From: Bacteroidota bacterium
GTDB lineage: Bacteria; Bacteroidota; Bacteroidia; UBA7662
NCBI GenBank assembly: GCA_005799065.1
Contig: SYHW01000055.1
Span: 1 to 37,903 of the forward strand
Reading direction: 5' to 3'
DNA: 37,903 nt
The notes under the pieces are model-generated. The model did not search any database, was not told the origin of the DNA, and saw nothing but the letters and a program-made list of their open reading frames with translations. A program made the position numbers and the translations under genes. This document shows, in pieces, positions 1 to 9,784 of this stretch. How positions within the stretch are numbered: position 1 is the stretch's first letter; each line of letters starts with the position of its first letter.

Positions 1-34
1 CATGGGGTCGCGGGTTCGAGTACCGTCCGGACCG
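1..34 (+). tRNA. 3' portion of a tRNA (T arm plus acceptor 3' strand), truncated at the window edge; isotype not determinable
   Basis: gcggg-TTCGAGT-accgt T-arm-like stem-loop (10-26, one mismatch), then the 7-nt acceptor strand ccggacc and discriminator g at 34. The 5' part is outside the window. Confidence 0.6.
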
Positions 35-37
35 CTT

Positions 38-76
38 AAAAAGCCCTGTTTCCACTATGGATTCAGGGTTTTTTCT
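38..76 (+). terminator. Rho-independent terminator-like hairpin downstream of the tRNA
   Basis: aaaagCCCTG ... CAGGGtttttt stem-loop followed by a T-run. Confidence 0.55.
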
Positions 77-191
77 TTAAGTTACTTCCGATTTGTAACT
101 CGTTTCATCGGGATAGTTTTGTAAAAGATGCTCCGGGAAGTGCATGCAGGGTTCACGCATGCTCAAAGCCAGGTATCAAGCCTTTGCCATA

Positions 192-236
192 GTATTTACC
201 CAGCGGTTGATCCCGTATTTACCCAGCCGTTGATCC
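192..236. repeat. 23-bp-period direct repeat (two copies, one mismatch) at the 3' end of the GNAT gene
   Basis: gtatttacccagcggttgatcc (192-213) and gtatttacccagccgttgatcc (215-236). Confidence 0.95.
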
Positions 237-711
237 AGCTGGCATCAAATGATGACCCGAATTTACGGTAGAAGTTGAGTGCGGGATCGTTCCAATCCAG
301 AACTTGCCAACAAACCCGAGGATACCCCCTATATCTGGCATGCAACAAAACCGCTTCGAACAACAGACGGCCAATACCCTGGCCCCGCAAGGAATCGGTA
401 ACCACCAGGTCTTCCAAATAACATAAGGACCCCTTCCAGGTAGAATACCGAGTGTAGCACAAGGCAAAACCGACGAGGTTTTCCAGCTGCTCCGTTTCTA
501 TGTGCTCCGCTACAATGGCCCACCAAACGGGCTGAGGTCCAAAACCGGCTTCTTCAAAGTGCCGTTCATCCACGGTCACCTCATCAGGCGCACGTTCGTA
601 GGTGGCCAATTCGCGGATCAACATCATGAGTTGAGGACAGTCCTTGCGCTGAGCTAAGCGTATGTTGATGTTCGCAAGGCTTTTTTTTTCGGTTTCGGTG
701 TCGTGCGGCAT
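196..711 (-). CDS. GNAT family N-acetyltransferase (SSAT-like)
   Basis: 171-aa ORF with a GNAT acetyl-CoA motif (LVVTDSLRGQGIGRLLFEAV) and C-terminal NDPALNFYRKFG. Confidence 0.85.
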   Translation of the reverse strand: MPHDTETEKKSLANINIRLAQRKDCPQLMMLIRELATYERAPDEVTVDERHFEEAGFGPQPVWWAIVAEHIETEQLENLVGFALCYTRYSTWKGSLCYLEDLVVTDSLRGQGIGRLLFEAVLLHARYRGYPRVCWQVLDWNDPALNFYRKFGSSFDASWINGWVNTGSTAG

Positions 712-1406
712 TCTTTAGTTTACGTTTCGTTCACATGGGGCAAAAATTGCTTTAATGATTTGGGATTAATCAGATAATCAAACTTAAACGTGCGGGAAAC
801 ATTGGGGTACGATCATTGCAAGTCTTGTTTTCAATTCACTTGAACTCCTGTCAAACAACCTAAAACAGCTAGCCAAATCCCATTCTAAATCGCTCATTAA
901 ATAGCCCAAGATAACCAAGTTTTATCTAAGAAACACATTTCAGTTGGTTGCCTCCTTCTATCTCAATAGTGAGTCGTGAGGTTATCGCTCTCCTTCGATA
1001 TTAAAATTTCAAATGTTTTTCTTCTGAGACCATTTCTTTAAGTAAACTAACCCTCAGTTTCCATCTACCCGAAGGTGTTCGTGTCTTTGCCGTACGTCGT
1101 TTGAGATTAGCGTGCGGTCAACTAAAGTATTGTCAAAAAGGTCGTTTGCTCAGTATAGTTTGGTATCAAATTCATAGAACTGACCTATCCTCCAATTACA
1201 TTCCCTTTGAGTTGCTTACAAATGCTGATTTGTTGGGTCTTTCTTCGGATTTGAATCTATGCGCAGATCGCCACATGGTGGTTTTTCGTTAATACGATTT
1301 TGATCGTAAAAGACCACTCCTATAATGGTGGCTTTTTTTTTGCGTTTCAGAATCTATATTTGATCGATTGAATTTCCTCTTTCGAAGGACAGTAATCAAT
1401 CTCCTC

Positions 1407-2654
1407 ATGAATGAAACAAATTCCCAAACGAAGCGAGCTGTTTATTTGGCCGTTTTGGTGGCGGCATTGGGCTACTTTGTCGATATATATGACCTGATCT
1501 TGTTCAGTATTGTTCGGGTTGAAAGCCTCAGTTCATTAGGATGCACGGGTCAGGAATTGGAGCAACATGGTGTCTGGATTTTAAATATGCAAATGCTTGG
1601 CATGTTGTTGGGGGGGATTTTTTGGGGGATTTTGGGCGATAAGAAGGGGAGATTGTCGGTTCTTTTCGGGAGTATATTGCTCTATTCGCTCGCCAACTTG
1701 GCCAATGCTTATGTACAAACGGTCGATCAATATGCGTGGGTGCGGCTCGTAGCCGGATTTGGACTCGCAGGCGAATTGGGGGCTGGCATTACCTTGGTGG
1801 GTGAATTGATGAGCCGAGAAAAGCGGGGTAACGGCACCACCGTGGTGGTAACGGTCGGCGCTGCCGGAGCCATTTTTGCGGGCATGTTGTCCCAGATGGT
1901 GAGTTGGCGAACGGCCTATCTGGTTGGAGGTGGTTTGGGACTCTCCCTACTCGCCCTAAGGGTCGGTTTACGCGAATCCGGCATGTTCCAGCGTACCCAA
2001 AAACACAGCAAATTGGTGAAGGGCGATTTTCGCCTACTCTTTTTGAGCGCAAGACGCGCCCGGCTGTTTTTGCACAGCATTCTCATTGGAATACCGATTT
2101 GGTTTTGCGTGGGCATCTTGATCACCTTTTCCCCCGAATTAGGGCGCGATTTGAAACTAGAGGGTCCTGTTCTACCCGCTGTGGCAGTGATGTGCGCCTA
2201 TGGTGGATTGGTATTTGGTGATTTTGTGAGTGGATTGGCCAGTCAGTGGTTCAAAACCCGTAAAGGTGTTGTTCGTGTTTTCCTTTGGATTACCCTGTCC
2301 TGTATCGTATTTTATTTATACGGTGGTATCCAAAAATTGCGCGATTTCTATATTCTGTGTTTTGTTTTAGGATCTGCTACAGGCTATTGGGCGGTGTTTG
2401 TGACGATGGCATCCGAACATTTCGGCACCAATTTTCGCTCTACGGCCACTACCAGCATCCCTAATTTTGTGCGGGGCTCTGTATTGCCCATCACATTGCT
2501 CTATACTTCACTGCAAATGGGCGTTTCGCGCATAGAATCCGCACTCATCACCGGCGTGATCTGCATCGGCGTCGCGCTTTGGTCGCTCAATCATTTGCAC
2601 GAAACTTGGGGACGGGATTTGGATTTTGTGGAAGAAATCGACCGGAAAACGTAG
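1407..2654 (+). CDS. MFS transporter
   Basis: Long hydrophobic ORF with an MFS-like loop (GILGDKKGRLSVLFGS) and multiple TM segments. Start placed at ATG 1407 (MNETNSQTKRAVYLAVLVAALGYFVDIYDL); the track ORF opens upstream at 1368. Confidence 0.82.
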   Translation: MNETNSQTKRAVYLAVLVAALGYFVDIYDLILFSIVRVESLSSLGCTGQELEQHGVWILNMQMLGMLLGGIFWGILGDKKGRLSVLFGSILLYSLANLANAYVQTVDQYAWVRLVAGFGLAGELGAGITLVGELMSREKRGNGTTVVVTVGAAGAIFAGMLSQMVSWRTAYLVGGGLGLSLLALRVGLRESGMFQRTQKHSKLVKGDFRLLFLSARRARLFLHSILIGIPIWFCVGILITFSPELGRDLKLEGPVLPAVAVMCAYGGLVFGDFVSGLASQWFKTRKGVVRVFLWITLSCIVFYLYGGIQKLRDFYILCFVLGSATGYWAVFVTMASEHFGTNFRSTATTSIPNFVRGSVLPITLLYTSLQMGVSRIESALITGVICIGVALWSLNHLHETWGRDLDFVEEIDRKT

Positions 2655-2722
2655 CAAGGTCTTTTTTTTTTGCTTTCTCCCTGATTGGCATGTATTTTTA
2701 CTACGTACAACAAATTTTTTCT

Positions 2723-4873
2723 ATGAACCGTGTAATGTATATTTACAAAACTCTCTTGTTTGCATCTGCTTTTTTCTTTTTCAACACGACCTATTTAGCT
2801 GCACAGATCCAAGGACGCGGTGGTCCTGATCTCTACGGCTATACATGGCGTGATTCGTATGATTCTGTCGGTCCGCTCTATAGCTGGGTCGATATTACTT
2901 CGACAGGCACACAGGTATTGGGATTGGCCGATGATAACGTAATAGGTCCCTTTGCAATACCGAATGAATTTCAATACTATTGGTATTTCCCGAAATTGGT
3001 GTGGATTGGCTCGAATGGATACATCACCTTCAACTCCGACAACATAGCCTCCCCTTTTCCGGTGATTCCAAATGCCGGTGGGGCCCACAATTTCATCGCA
3101 GCGCTTATGTGCGACCTCAACTTCGCGGGTGCAGGGAATCCGGGCAGTTGCTACTATTATGCCACCCCCGATTCGCTGGTATTCAGTTGGATTAACGTGC
3201 CCTTTTGGACCTCAGGACTTCCCTATTATACCGGTCAAAATTCTTTCCAGATTATCATGAACCGTGTGGATAAGAGCATTACGTTCAATTACAAGCGACA
3301 AGTTGGGCTCACCCTCGGAAATGACATCACTATAGGAATAGAAAACATTAATGGTGCTATTGGTTTGCAGCACAGCAAAAATGTATACCCCGACACCAAC
3401 TATAGTGTTCGATTTTATTACCCCGATACGGTGACTTACCAGGTAACAGACGCCGGCATCGATTGGAATCAAAGTCCCTTCAACCAAGGTACCTTCACCC
3501 TGATCCAGCGACCCTGTCCGCTCACGTCTTATGTGAAGAATTACGGGAATCAACCGTTGGGGAATTTTAGCATTCGCAGTGCTGTGAGTAGCTTCAATTT
3601 AACAACCCCACAACGAGATACTGTCGCAATTGCATCGCTGCCTGTTGCTGTGGATACCGTTGTCAATTTCGACCCGCTTACGCCATTGGCTGCAGGCATT
3701 TACGAAATGCAAACTGATTTAGCGGGCATCACGAATGATATGGTGGCATTCAATAACCAGATTCGCACAAAAATTGTGGCTGTCGATACGTCTCAGACCG
3801 ATGTGCCGCTCGACTACTCCGATGGGGTTCCTGATGGATTTGGAATTTCATGGTCGAGTGGCAATGCGGGTATGGGTTATTATATGCTGCCACCCTTTTT
3901 CCCCTACCGGATTACCCAGTACCGGTTAATCATCACAGGCGATCCCACTCTACAAGGTTGTTTCCTGAAGATTTATGCTGATGATGGACCCAATGGGGGG
4001 CCCGGCACCTTACTCGACTCTACATGGGCTGACCCTGCCTCGACCCCTCCCGGCTTTTTGTCGCTCGTTCCCCTTTCAACTCCAGTTACCCGAAATGCGG
4101 GCGGATTTTACGTCTTATGGGAGATGCCTGCAGGTTCGAATATCTCTCTGGCACGTGACTTAACACAACCTATTTCTTGCCGGTCTATGGAGGTTATTCA
4201 AGGCGCATGGGCTGGGTATCGCAGTCGTTTGACCGAGGACATGGTACTTGGTGTGATTGCACGGCCATTGCGAAATATAGATTTAGCTGTGGATCCACCT
4301 GTATTTCCACTGGCAGGTGCGGTGGTGAATGCGCCCATTCGTCCGCGCCTGCGCATTCGTGGGGTTGGCACCTATCCGCATGGTACGGCAACGGTGTCCT
4401 ACCGATTTGGTAATCAGCCTATTGTAACCGAAACACTTCCAGCTGGAAGCCCCACCCCTGGCGGTAGTTTTGTTTACGAGTTCACTACGCCCCTAAGCTC
4501 ACCAACTTCGCTGGGGGCCAACCTTTGTTTGTGGGTGCGCCAAACCGATGATGTGAACCGCGTCAATGACAGCACATGCATACCGCTGAATTTTTTCTTA
4601 ACAGGAATTGAGGAACAAGCTGAAGGATCTCTGATCAAAATATACCCCAATCCCAGTGATGGCCAACGGGTATTTATCGAGACCAAAGATTTAGGCAAAA
4701 TTGATGATGTTCGCGTTTTGGATGCAACGGGTCGACTCGTAGCGAAAATTTCAGGATTCTCCTCGGAGGAAGGGCGTTATGAATTTGATTTGGAATCCTG
4801 GTCACGCGGACTGTACACGATTCGGGTTCAGGGAGAACGTGGGGTAGCAACGGCACGTCTCATTCACCGTTAA
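2723..4873 (+). CDS. Secreted protein with a type IX secretion system (Por) C-terminal sorting domain
   Basis: Signal-peptide-like N-terminus from ATG 2723 (MNRVMYIYKTLLFASAFFFFNTTYLAAQ). C-terminus IKIYPNPSDGQRVFIETKDLG...VRVLDATGRLV...LYTIRVQGERGVATARLIHR is a type A sorting domain. Confidence 0.85.
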   Translation: MNRVMYIYKTLLFASAFFFFNTTYLAAQIQGRGGPDLYGYTWRDSYDSVGPLYSWVDITSTGTQVLGLADDNVIGPFAIPNEFQYYWYFPKLVWIGSNGYITFNSDNIASPFPVIPNAGGAHNFIAALMCDLNFAGAGNPGSCYYYATPDSLVFSWINVPFWTSGLPYYTGQNSFQIIMNRVDKSITFNYKRQVGLTLGNDITIGIENINGAIGLQHSKNVYPDTNYSVRFYYPDTVTYQVTDAGIDWNQSPFNQGTFTLIQRPCPLTSYVKNYGNQPLGNFSIRSAVSSFNLTTPQRDTVAIASLPVAVDTVVNFDPLTPLAAGIYEMQTDLAGITNDMVAFNNQIRTKIVAVDTSQTDVPLDYSDGVPDGFGISWSSGNAGMGYYMLPPFFPYRITQYRLIITGDPTLQGCFLKIYADDGPNGGPGTLLDSTWADPASTPPGFLSLVPLSTPVTRNAGGFYVLWEMPAGSNISLARDLTQPISCRSMEVIQGAWAGYRSRLTEDMVLGVIARPLRNIDLAVDPPVFPLAGAVVNAPIRPRLRIRGVGTYPHGTATVSYRFGNQPIVTETLPAGSPTPGGSFVYEFTTPLSSPTSLGANLCLWVRQTDDVNRVNDSTCIPLNFFLTGIEEQAEGSLIKIYPNPSDGQRVFIETKDLGKIDDVRVLDATGRLVAKISGFSSEEGRYEFDLESWSRGLYTIRVQGERGVATARLIHR

Positions 4874-4972
4874 CTATTTCAGTCTGCCACCTCTAGATGG
4901 TGGCTCCAGCACGTCTCTTTCACCGTTAACTATTTCAGTCCGCCACCCCTTGAACCTCTAGACGGTGGCTCC
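4853..4972. repeat. ~56-bp imperfect tandem duplication spanning the 3' ends of two convergent genes
   Basis: gcacgtctcattcaccgttaactatttcagtctgccacc...tctagatggtggctcc (4853 on) is repeated as gcacgtctctttcaccgttaactatttcagtccgccaccccttgaacctctagacggtggctcc (4909 on). Confidence 0.93.
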
Positions 4973-7875
4973 GGACGCTGACCGAAATGCCTGAGATTAT
5001 AGGTAAAGGTGAGCATATGAAAACGTTGCAAAAGCCGCGTTTCTATATCTTCTACATAGGTCTCGGTGGCATTTCGGGTGATGCTGTTGTTTTGCCCAAG
5101 TAAATCGAAGACCGACCAGCGCAACTCGCCTCTTTTGTCCTTCATGAATCGATAACCAGCGCCCACGTTCCAAAGCCAAATTTGTTGGTTAAAGTAGTCT
5201 CCCAATCCAGAGAATGCATTCACCATCAAATCTGAACTCAAAATGAGTGCGGGAACTGGTATGTAATTGAAGCGAAAAGAACCCGAATGGGTGAAGAAAT
5301 CACTGTTCTGATTGGGCTGCAGGCTATAGCGAACTCGGTTGTAGTTGAGTGTGTAGCCTACAGAAAAGTCCAATTCCTTACTAATGTTGGAATTCAGGCT
5401 AAGACCCGAATTGTAATTGGTATTGAGCGCGCGGTTTTCCAATCCATTCACCAAACTGGGTGTGATGCCTAATGAGGTGCCCGCGTTGATGTTGAGGCTC
5501 GATTTGAGCGACTTCACGGGGCGGCTGTAATTCAGGAATATTCTGAAGTTGCGTCCGCCATCGCGGTTTATGGGCTGAATAAGCTGGGCTCCTCGACCCA
5601 ATACAATAGGCGAACCGTTCGACTGCAGCGTGGTGTCGGCCAAAGCAAGGGTCGTGCTGTTCACAATCTGATCGTTGAATAAATTAAGCATAGCAAACAA
5701 AAAGTAGGACACTCCCTGCGATGGTTTCGCTTCGCGGATCCGCCCCCCAATGGTATGGCTCACGGTCTGACGTAAATTGGGGTTTCCTTTGCGCAATTGG
5801 AGCGGGTTCGAAACATCAACCAAATTCTGAAGTTGGCTCAAGGATGGGAACTGGGCGTTCGTACGATAGAAAAAGCGAAGGTTCGCTGTTTTGGTGATGT
5901 TGTAGCGAATCATGGCTGATGGAAGCCAATTGTAGAAGGCTACAGGGATATCCTGATTAATGGGGTAAGTTTGTTGGCTGCGCATATCGGCCATTTGATA
6001 GCGGGCCCCGAATGTCCATTCGAAACGCTCAATGTTGAATCGGTACCGCAAAGTTCCGCCTTGTACTACAATCCTATTTTCGAATGCATTAGACAATACG
6101 CTATCACGGACCGAGTAGATTCCACTTGTTATATCTTTCCCATCTGCCCATTGAGAGGCCTCTGATTCGGTAATCCGAGGTGCATAACTCATCTCAATCA
6201 AGCCATTCTTGCCCACGGGTTCGGTATAGGCCAGGTCTAAGTCGACCCGATTCTGACTGCTGCCTATATCCGTTAGCCGGTCAATAAGGGAGTCAGAATA
6301 GCTTGAATTCAACCATATTCTGTTGTCGCTCTGAAAACCTCTGGTCGCGTCTTGCCGCGAAAGATCTCCGTTTATTGTCATGGAAAAGGTGCGCCCGCGG
6401 ACAGGGAATTTATAGCGCCAAACCAGTTCACCATTCAGTCCAAGATTGTAGCTGGTGTCGCGTTGGTCAACATCTGTCCGGCTGATGCTGTCGGCTGATA
6501 AACCAAGCGCACCCGACCCGAAGTTAAGACCAGCGAAGTTCTGTGAATAACGTCTTCTGCTGGCGTTGAAACGCGGACTAATGACAATGGAATTGGAGGT
6601 GTCCGGATTGAATTCAATGCGCATGGCCAATCGGTGGCTCAGTGTAGCGGAGTTGTTACCCCCCATTTCCTTGTATTGCTGTTGAATTCCATCCTGAACA
6701 AAAAAGTTACGGTCCAGGCGGGTTTCCTGATCGTTTAGTCCATCACTGAAAAAATAACTCGCACTCATTTTCCCCTTTTTGTCCCAGCTATCGCTGTAAT
6801 TCACCCCAAATGATCGAGTTTCACTGATGCCACCCTGCTGACCACTCTGAAAATTCGCCGCAGCTCCTCCGCCACCCCCCATCATTCCCCTACCAAATCC
6901 ACCCGGCATTGTATTGCCAATCATGGTCCTCCAAGGCATTGGGTCCGGTTCCGAGAGTGAACTCAAATCTTGCGATGAAAAGTTTTGCTGGTTGATGTTG
7001 TTGGCCAATCCGAGCAAGGTCACCCTTTTTTTGCCCTTGAATAGATTTACGCTGTAGCCCGACATATAGCGCGGAGATGCTTCATTCGCACCAGCACCCG
7101 TTCCTATACCTGCATACATTTTTCCGAATTTACTGTTGTCTAGCCCTGTTTTGGTAATTATATTCAGTGTTTTCTCTGTATTTCCGTCGTTTATTCCGGT
7201 AAATTGTGCACGGTCGCTCATGCGATCGATCAATTGAATGCGCTCAACCACATCTGCCGGTAGGCTGCGCAAGGCGGCCGTGGCATCATTCCCCATAAAT
7301 TCTTGGCCGTCGAGCATTACCCGTTTAACTTGTTCACCTTGTGCTTGAATCTGACCATTTTCTACGGTGATTCCAGGCATTTTCCGCACCAACTGCTCGG
7401 CATCCGAATTTTCTGCCACCTTATACGAATCGGCCCGGATGTCTGTGGTATCTCCTTTTTGTTCCACTGGCGTGGCCCATTCATTGACCGATATTTCTGA
7501 AAGTTGTCCGATTTGTCTAGGCAAGCGCAGATCCCCAAGAGAATGCCCAGGCCCCGTCCATTGTGCCTGATTGACGCTTCGGATAATCGGTCGATAACCC
7601 ACGAAACTGATCCGAATTTCAATGTTTTGACGACCACTGATGGTTAGTTCGAAACGTCCGTCCCGATCTGTGGTGGTACCTTGAATGGAAGAAGCCGGGT
7701 CATCGGGGCGTCGAAGGGAGACATTTACCCCCATCAGTGGGCTGCTGTCGGTTGAATCGACAACGCGGCCTGTTAATTTCAGGCCTTGTGCATAGGCTTG
7801 GGTGGATGTTTGAAAGAAAAAAAGAAAGAGAACGGCTGTTAGGCTCAGGGGATCTAAAAAGAAAGTTATGCGCAT
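4930..7875 (-). CDS. Outer-membrane beta-barrel / TonB-dependent receptor-like protein with N-terminal carboxypeptidase-regulatory-like domain
   Basis: 981-aa ORF with a signal peptide, an Ig-like CarboxypepD_reg segment (LTGRVVDSTDSSPLMGVNVSLR), a plug-like region (MPGITVENGQIQAQGEQVKRVMLDGQEFMGNDATAALRSLPADVVERIQLIDRMSD) and a long beta-barrel region. Confidence 0.85.
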   Translation of the reverse strand: MRITFFLDPLSLTAVLFLFFFQTSTQAYAQGLKLTGRVVDSTDSSPLMGVNVSLRRPDDPASSIQGTTTDRDGRFELTISGRQNIEIRISFVGYRPIIRSVNQAQWTGPGHSLGDLRLPRQIGQLSEISVNEWATPVEQKGDTTDIRADSYKVAENSDAEQLVRKMPGITVENGQIQAQGEQVKRVMLDGQEFMGNDATAALRSLPADVVERIQLIDRMSDRAQFTGINDGNTEKTLNIITKTGLDNSKFGKMYAGIGTGAGANEASPRYMSGYSVNLFKGKKRVTLLGLANNINQQNFSSQDLSSLSEPDPMPWRTMIGNTMPGGFGRGMMGGGGGAAANFQSGQQGGISETRSFGVNYSDSWDKKGKMSASYFFSDGLNDQETRLDRNFFVQDGIQQQYKEMGGNNSATLSHRLAMRIEFNPDTSNSIVISPRFNASRRRYSQNFAGLNFGSGALGLSADSISRTDVDQRDTSYNLGLNGELVWRYKFPVRGRTFSMTINGDLSRQDATRGFQSDNRIWLNSSYSDSLIDRLTDIGSSQNRVDLDLAYTEPVGKNGLIEMSYAPRITESEASQWADGKDITSGIYSVRDSVLSNAFENRIVVQGGTLRYRFNIERFEWTFGARYQMADMRSQQTYPINQDIPVAFYNWLPSAMIRYNITKTANLRFFYRTNAQFPSLSQLQNLVDVSNPLQLRKGNPNLRQTVSHTIGGRIREAKPSQGVSYFLFAMLNLFNDQIVNSTTLALADTTLQSNGSPIVLGRGAQLIQPINRDGGRNFRIFLNYSRPVKSLKSSLNINAGTSLGITPSLVNGLENRALNTNYNSGLSLNSNISKELDFSVGYTLNYNRVRYSLQPNQNSDFFTHSGSFRFNYIPVPALILSSDLMVNAFSGLGDYFNQQIWLWNVGAGYRFMKDKRGELRWSVFDLLGQNNSITRNATETYVEDIETRLLQRFHMLTFTYNLRHFGQRPEPPSRGSRGGGLK

Positions 7876-7973
7876 AAGTTATAAGACGCCGCAAAGATGA
7901 TAAAAGTTTAATCATATAAAGGCAAGAAAAGGCTGCGTAGTTTTGCCGTAATGTTTCGTGTATAGATTTGCCC

Positions 7974-8477
7974 ATGAGTTATCGCGATCAACCCCGTCCG
8001 CTTGTTTTGAAGAATTGGCACATTCTTTGGATGATGCGTTTGTTTCCTCCCCTTTTGTTTAACCGAATCCGTCTGCTTTCGTTATCGCGCGATCTCATGC
8101 ATTGCCGGGTGCGCATTGCCCATTCGGTGCTCAACCGAAACCTGCAAGGTTCTGTATTTGGAGGCACCCTCTTCAGCGCATTTGATCCGTTTTTACCGGT
8201 GTTGATGTGGCAGATTTTTGCACGGAAGGGACTAAAACTCGAAGCATGGCTCAAAAAAGCGGAGATCGATTACCTAAAACCATCGTCAACCAAGATGAAT
8301 ATCGATTTCCGCCTGACAGATTTGGACATTGAGGAAGCCGAACATTCGCTCGCCCAAAAGGGCAAATTTGAAAAGTGGCTTCCGGCAGAGGCCGTTGATC
8401 AAAACGGCATAGTCTGCGTTCAAGCGCGACTTTTGGTCTATCTTCGAACCTACAAAGGCCACTCGGCTCATTTTTGA
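7974..8477 (+). CDS. DUF4442 / hotdog-fold thioesterase-like protein
   Basis: ~167-aa ORF with NRNLQGSVFGGTLFSAFDPFLPVLMWQIF, which I recall as DUF4442-like. Start at 7974 (MSYRDQ) or 7968. Confidence 0.65.
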   Translation: MSYRDQPRPLVLKNWHILWMMRLFPPLLFNRIRLLSLSRDLMHCRVRIAHSVLNRNLQGSVFGGTLFSAFDPFLPVLMWQIFARKGLKLEAWLKKAEIDYLKPSSTKMNIDFRLTDLDIEEAEHSLAQKGKFEKWLPAEAVDQNGIVCVQARLLVYLRTYKGHSAHF

Positions 8478-8539
8478 CCATTGTGAATGCAGCGTTTGTC
8501 GTCTAATAGTGAATTTCGAATCTAAAAACCAAATCGAAT

Positions 8540-9784
8540 ATGAAGCCAGCTACAGAATTGATCGACGGTCATTATGATCCCAAGCATGCGCGCAACGCCG
8601 TCAAAATGCCGCTTTATCTGAGTTCAAACTATGTTTTCAGCAGTGCCGAGGAGGCCAAAAAATTATTCGAGCAAAAAGGAGTTCAACCTGCAGATCAAGA
8701 TCTTGCCGCCCCCCAGGACATGATATACAGCCGATTGGGTCACCCCAATTTGCTTTTGGCCGAAGCCCGACTTGCGGCTTACGAAGGAGCCGAATCGTCC
8801 TTGTTTTTTGAAAGTGGAATGGCCGCCATTAGCACTTTGTTTATGGGGGTGCTTAGGCCGGGTGACACTGTTCTTCATTCCACTCCTTTGTATGGAGGAT
8901 CGGATCACCTGTTGAGGGGTATGATGCAAGCCTGGGGGGTACACCTTATGGAATTTTCCTCGGACGAACGTGTCGAGCAAATCATCGCACGAATTCAAGC
9001 GGCAGATGTTACCCCATCCATTCGCCTGATCTACATAGAAACACCCGCCAATCCCAATCTACAGATTGTCGATTTCAGACAGATAAGGGAGCTGAGCTAT
9101 ACGATCCAGAAATTAACCGGTCACAAACCCTTAACCGCTTGCGACAATACTGTACTAGGACCTGTATTTCAAAAGCCGTTAAGGCACGGAATTGATGTAG
9201 GGGTCTATTCTGCCAGTAAATTTATTGGGGGGCATAGCGACCTCATAGCCGGGGCTTTGGTCTGCAGCCGTGAATGGGCCAACAAATTGCGTGGTGTTCG
9301 CAGCCAGTTCGGCGGTACGGCTAGCCCGCACACCTCCTGGCTCCTCACCCGGAGCATGGAAACGTTGGAATTGCGCATGGAAGCCGCTCAGCGGAATGCG
9401 GTGCAATTGGTTGATTTTCTAAAAAATCACCCCCAAGTAGGTCAATTGAATTATCCCGGACTGCTTCCACCAGACCACCCCCATCATCATCAGGCAACAG
9501 GCAGTGGCTCTTTGCTGTCTTTTGAACTTGTGGGTGGGCAGTCAGCAGCGTTTCGATTTTTGGATGCTTTGCGTTTGGTTCGTCACGCTGTGAGCCTGGG
9601 GGGCACGGAGAGCATGGCCTGCCACTCATCCACCACGACCCACAGCAACGTTCCACCAGAAATCAGACAGCATTATGGCATTTCAGAAGGACTTATTCGC
9701 CTATCGGTGGGCATAGAGCATGTCGATGATCTTACGGCGGACCTGGCTCAGGCCCTTGTGCATGCCGTCGGTGCTGCGGATTAA
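8540..9784 (+). CDS. Cys/Met-metabolism PLP-dependent enzyme (cystathionine gamma-synthase / methionine gamma-lyase family)
   Basis: 414-aa ORF with PLP-fold motifs: YSRLGHPN, PLYGGSDHLLRG, ETPANPNLQIVD, YSASKFIGGHSDLIAGALV (PLP lysine), SLGGTESMACHSSTTTHS. Confidence 0.92.
   Translation: MKPATELIDGHYDPKHARNAVKMPLYLSSNYVFSSAEEAKKLFEQKGVQPADQDLAAPQDMIYSRLGHPNLLLAEARLAAYEGAESSLFFESGMAAISTLFMGVLRPGDTVLHSTPLYGGSDHLLRGMMQAWGVHLMEFSSDERVEQIIARIQAADVTPSIRLIYIETPANPNLQIVDFRQIRELSYTIQKLTGHKPLTACDNTVLGPVFQKPLRHGIDVGVYSASKFIGGHSDLIAGALVCSREWANKLRGVRSQFGGTASPHTSWLLTRSMETLELRMEAAQRNAVQLVDFLKNHPQVGQLNYPGLLPPDHPHHHQATGSGSLLSFELVGGQSAAFRFLDALRLVRHAVSLGGTESMACHSSTTTHSNVPPEIRQHYGISEGLIRLSVGIEHVDDLTADLAQALVHAVGAAD

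Noticed and set aside
1101-1292. 63-codon ORF in the intergenic region before the MFS gene
   Set aside because: No recognisable motif or signal, and it runs into the hairpin cluster; not distinguishable from a chance ORF.
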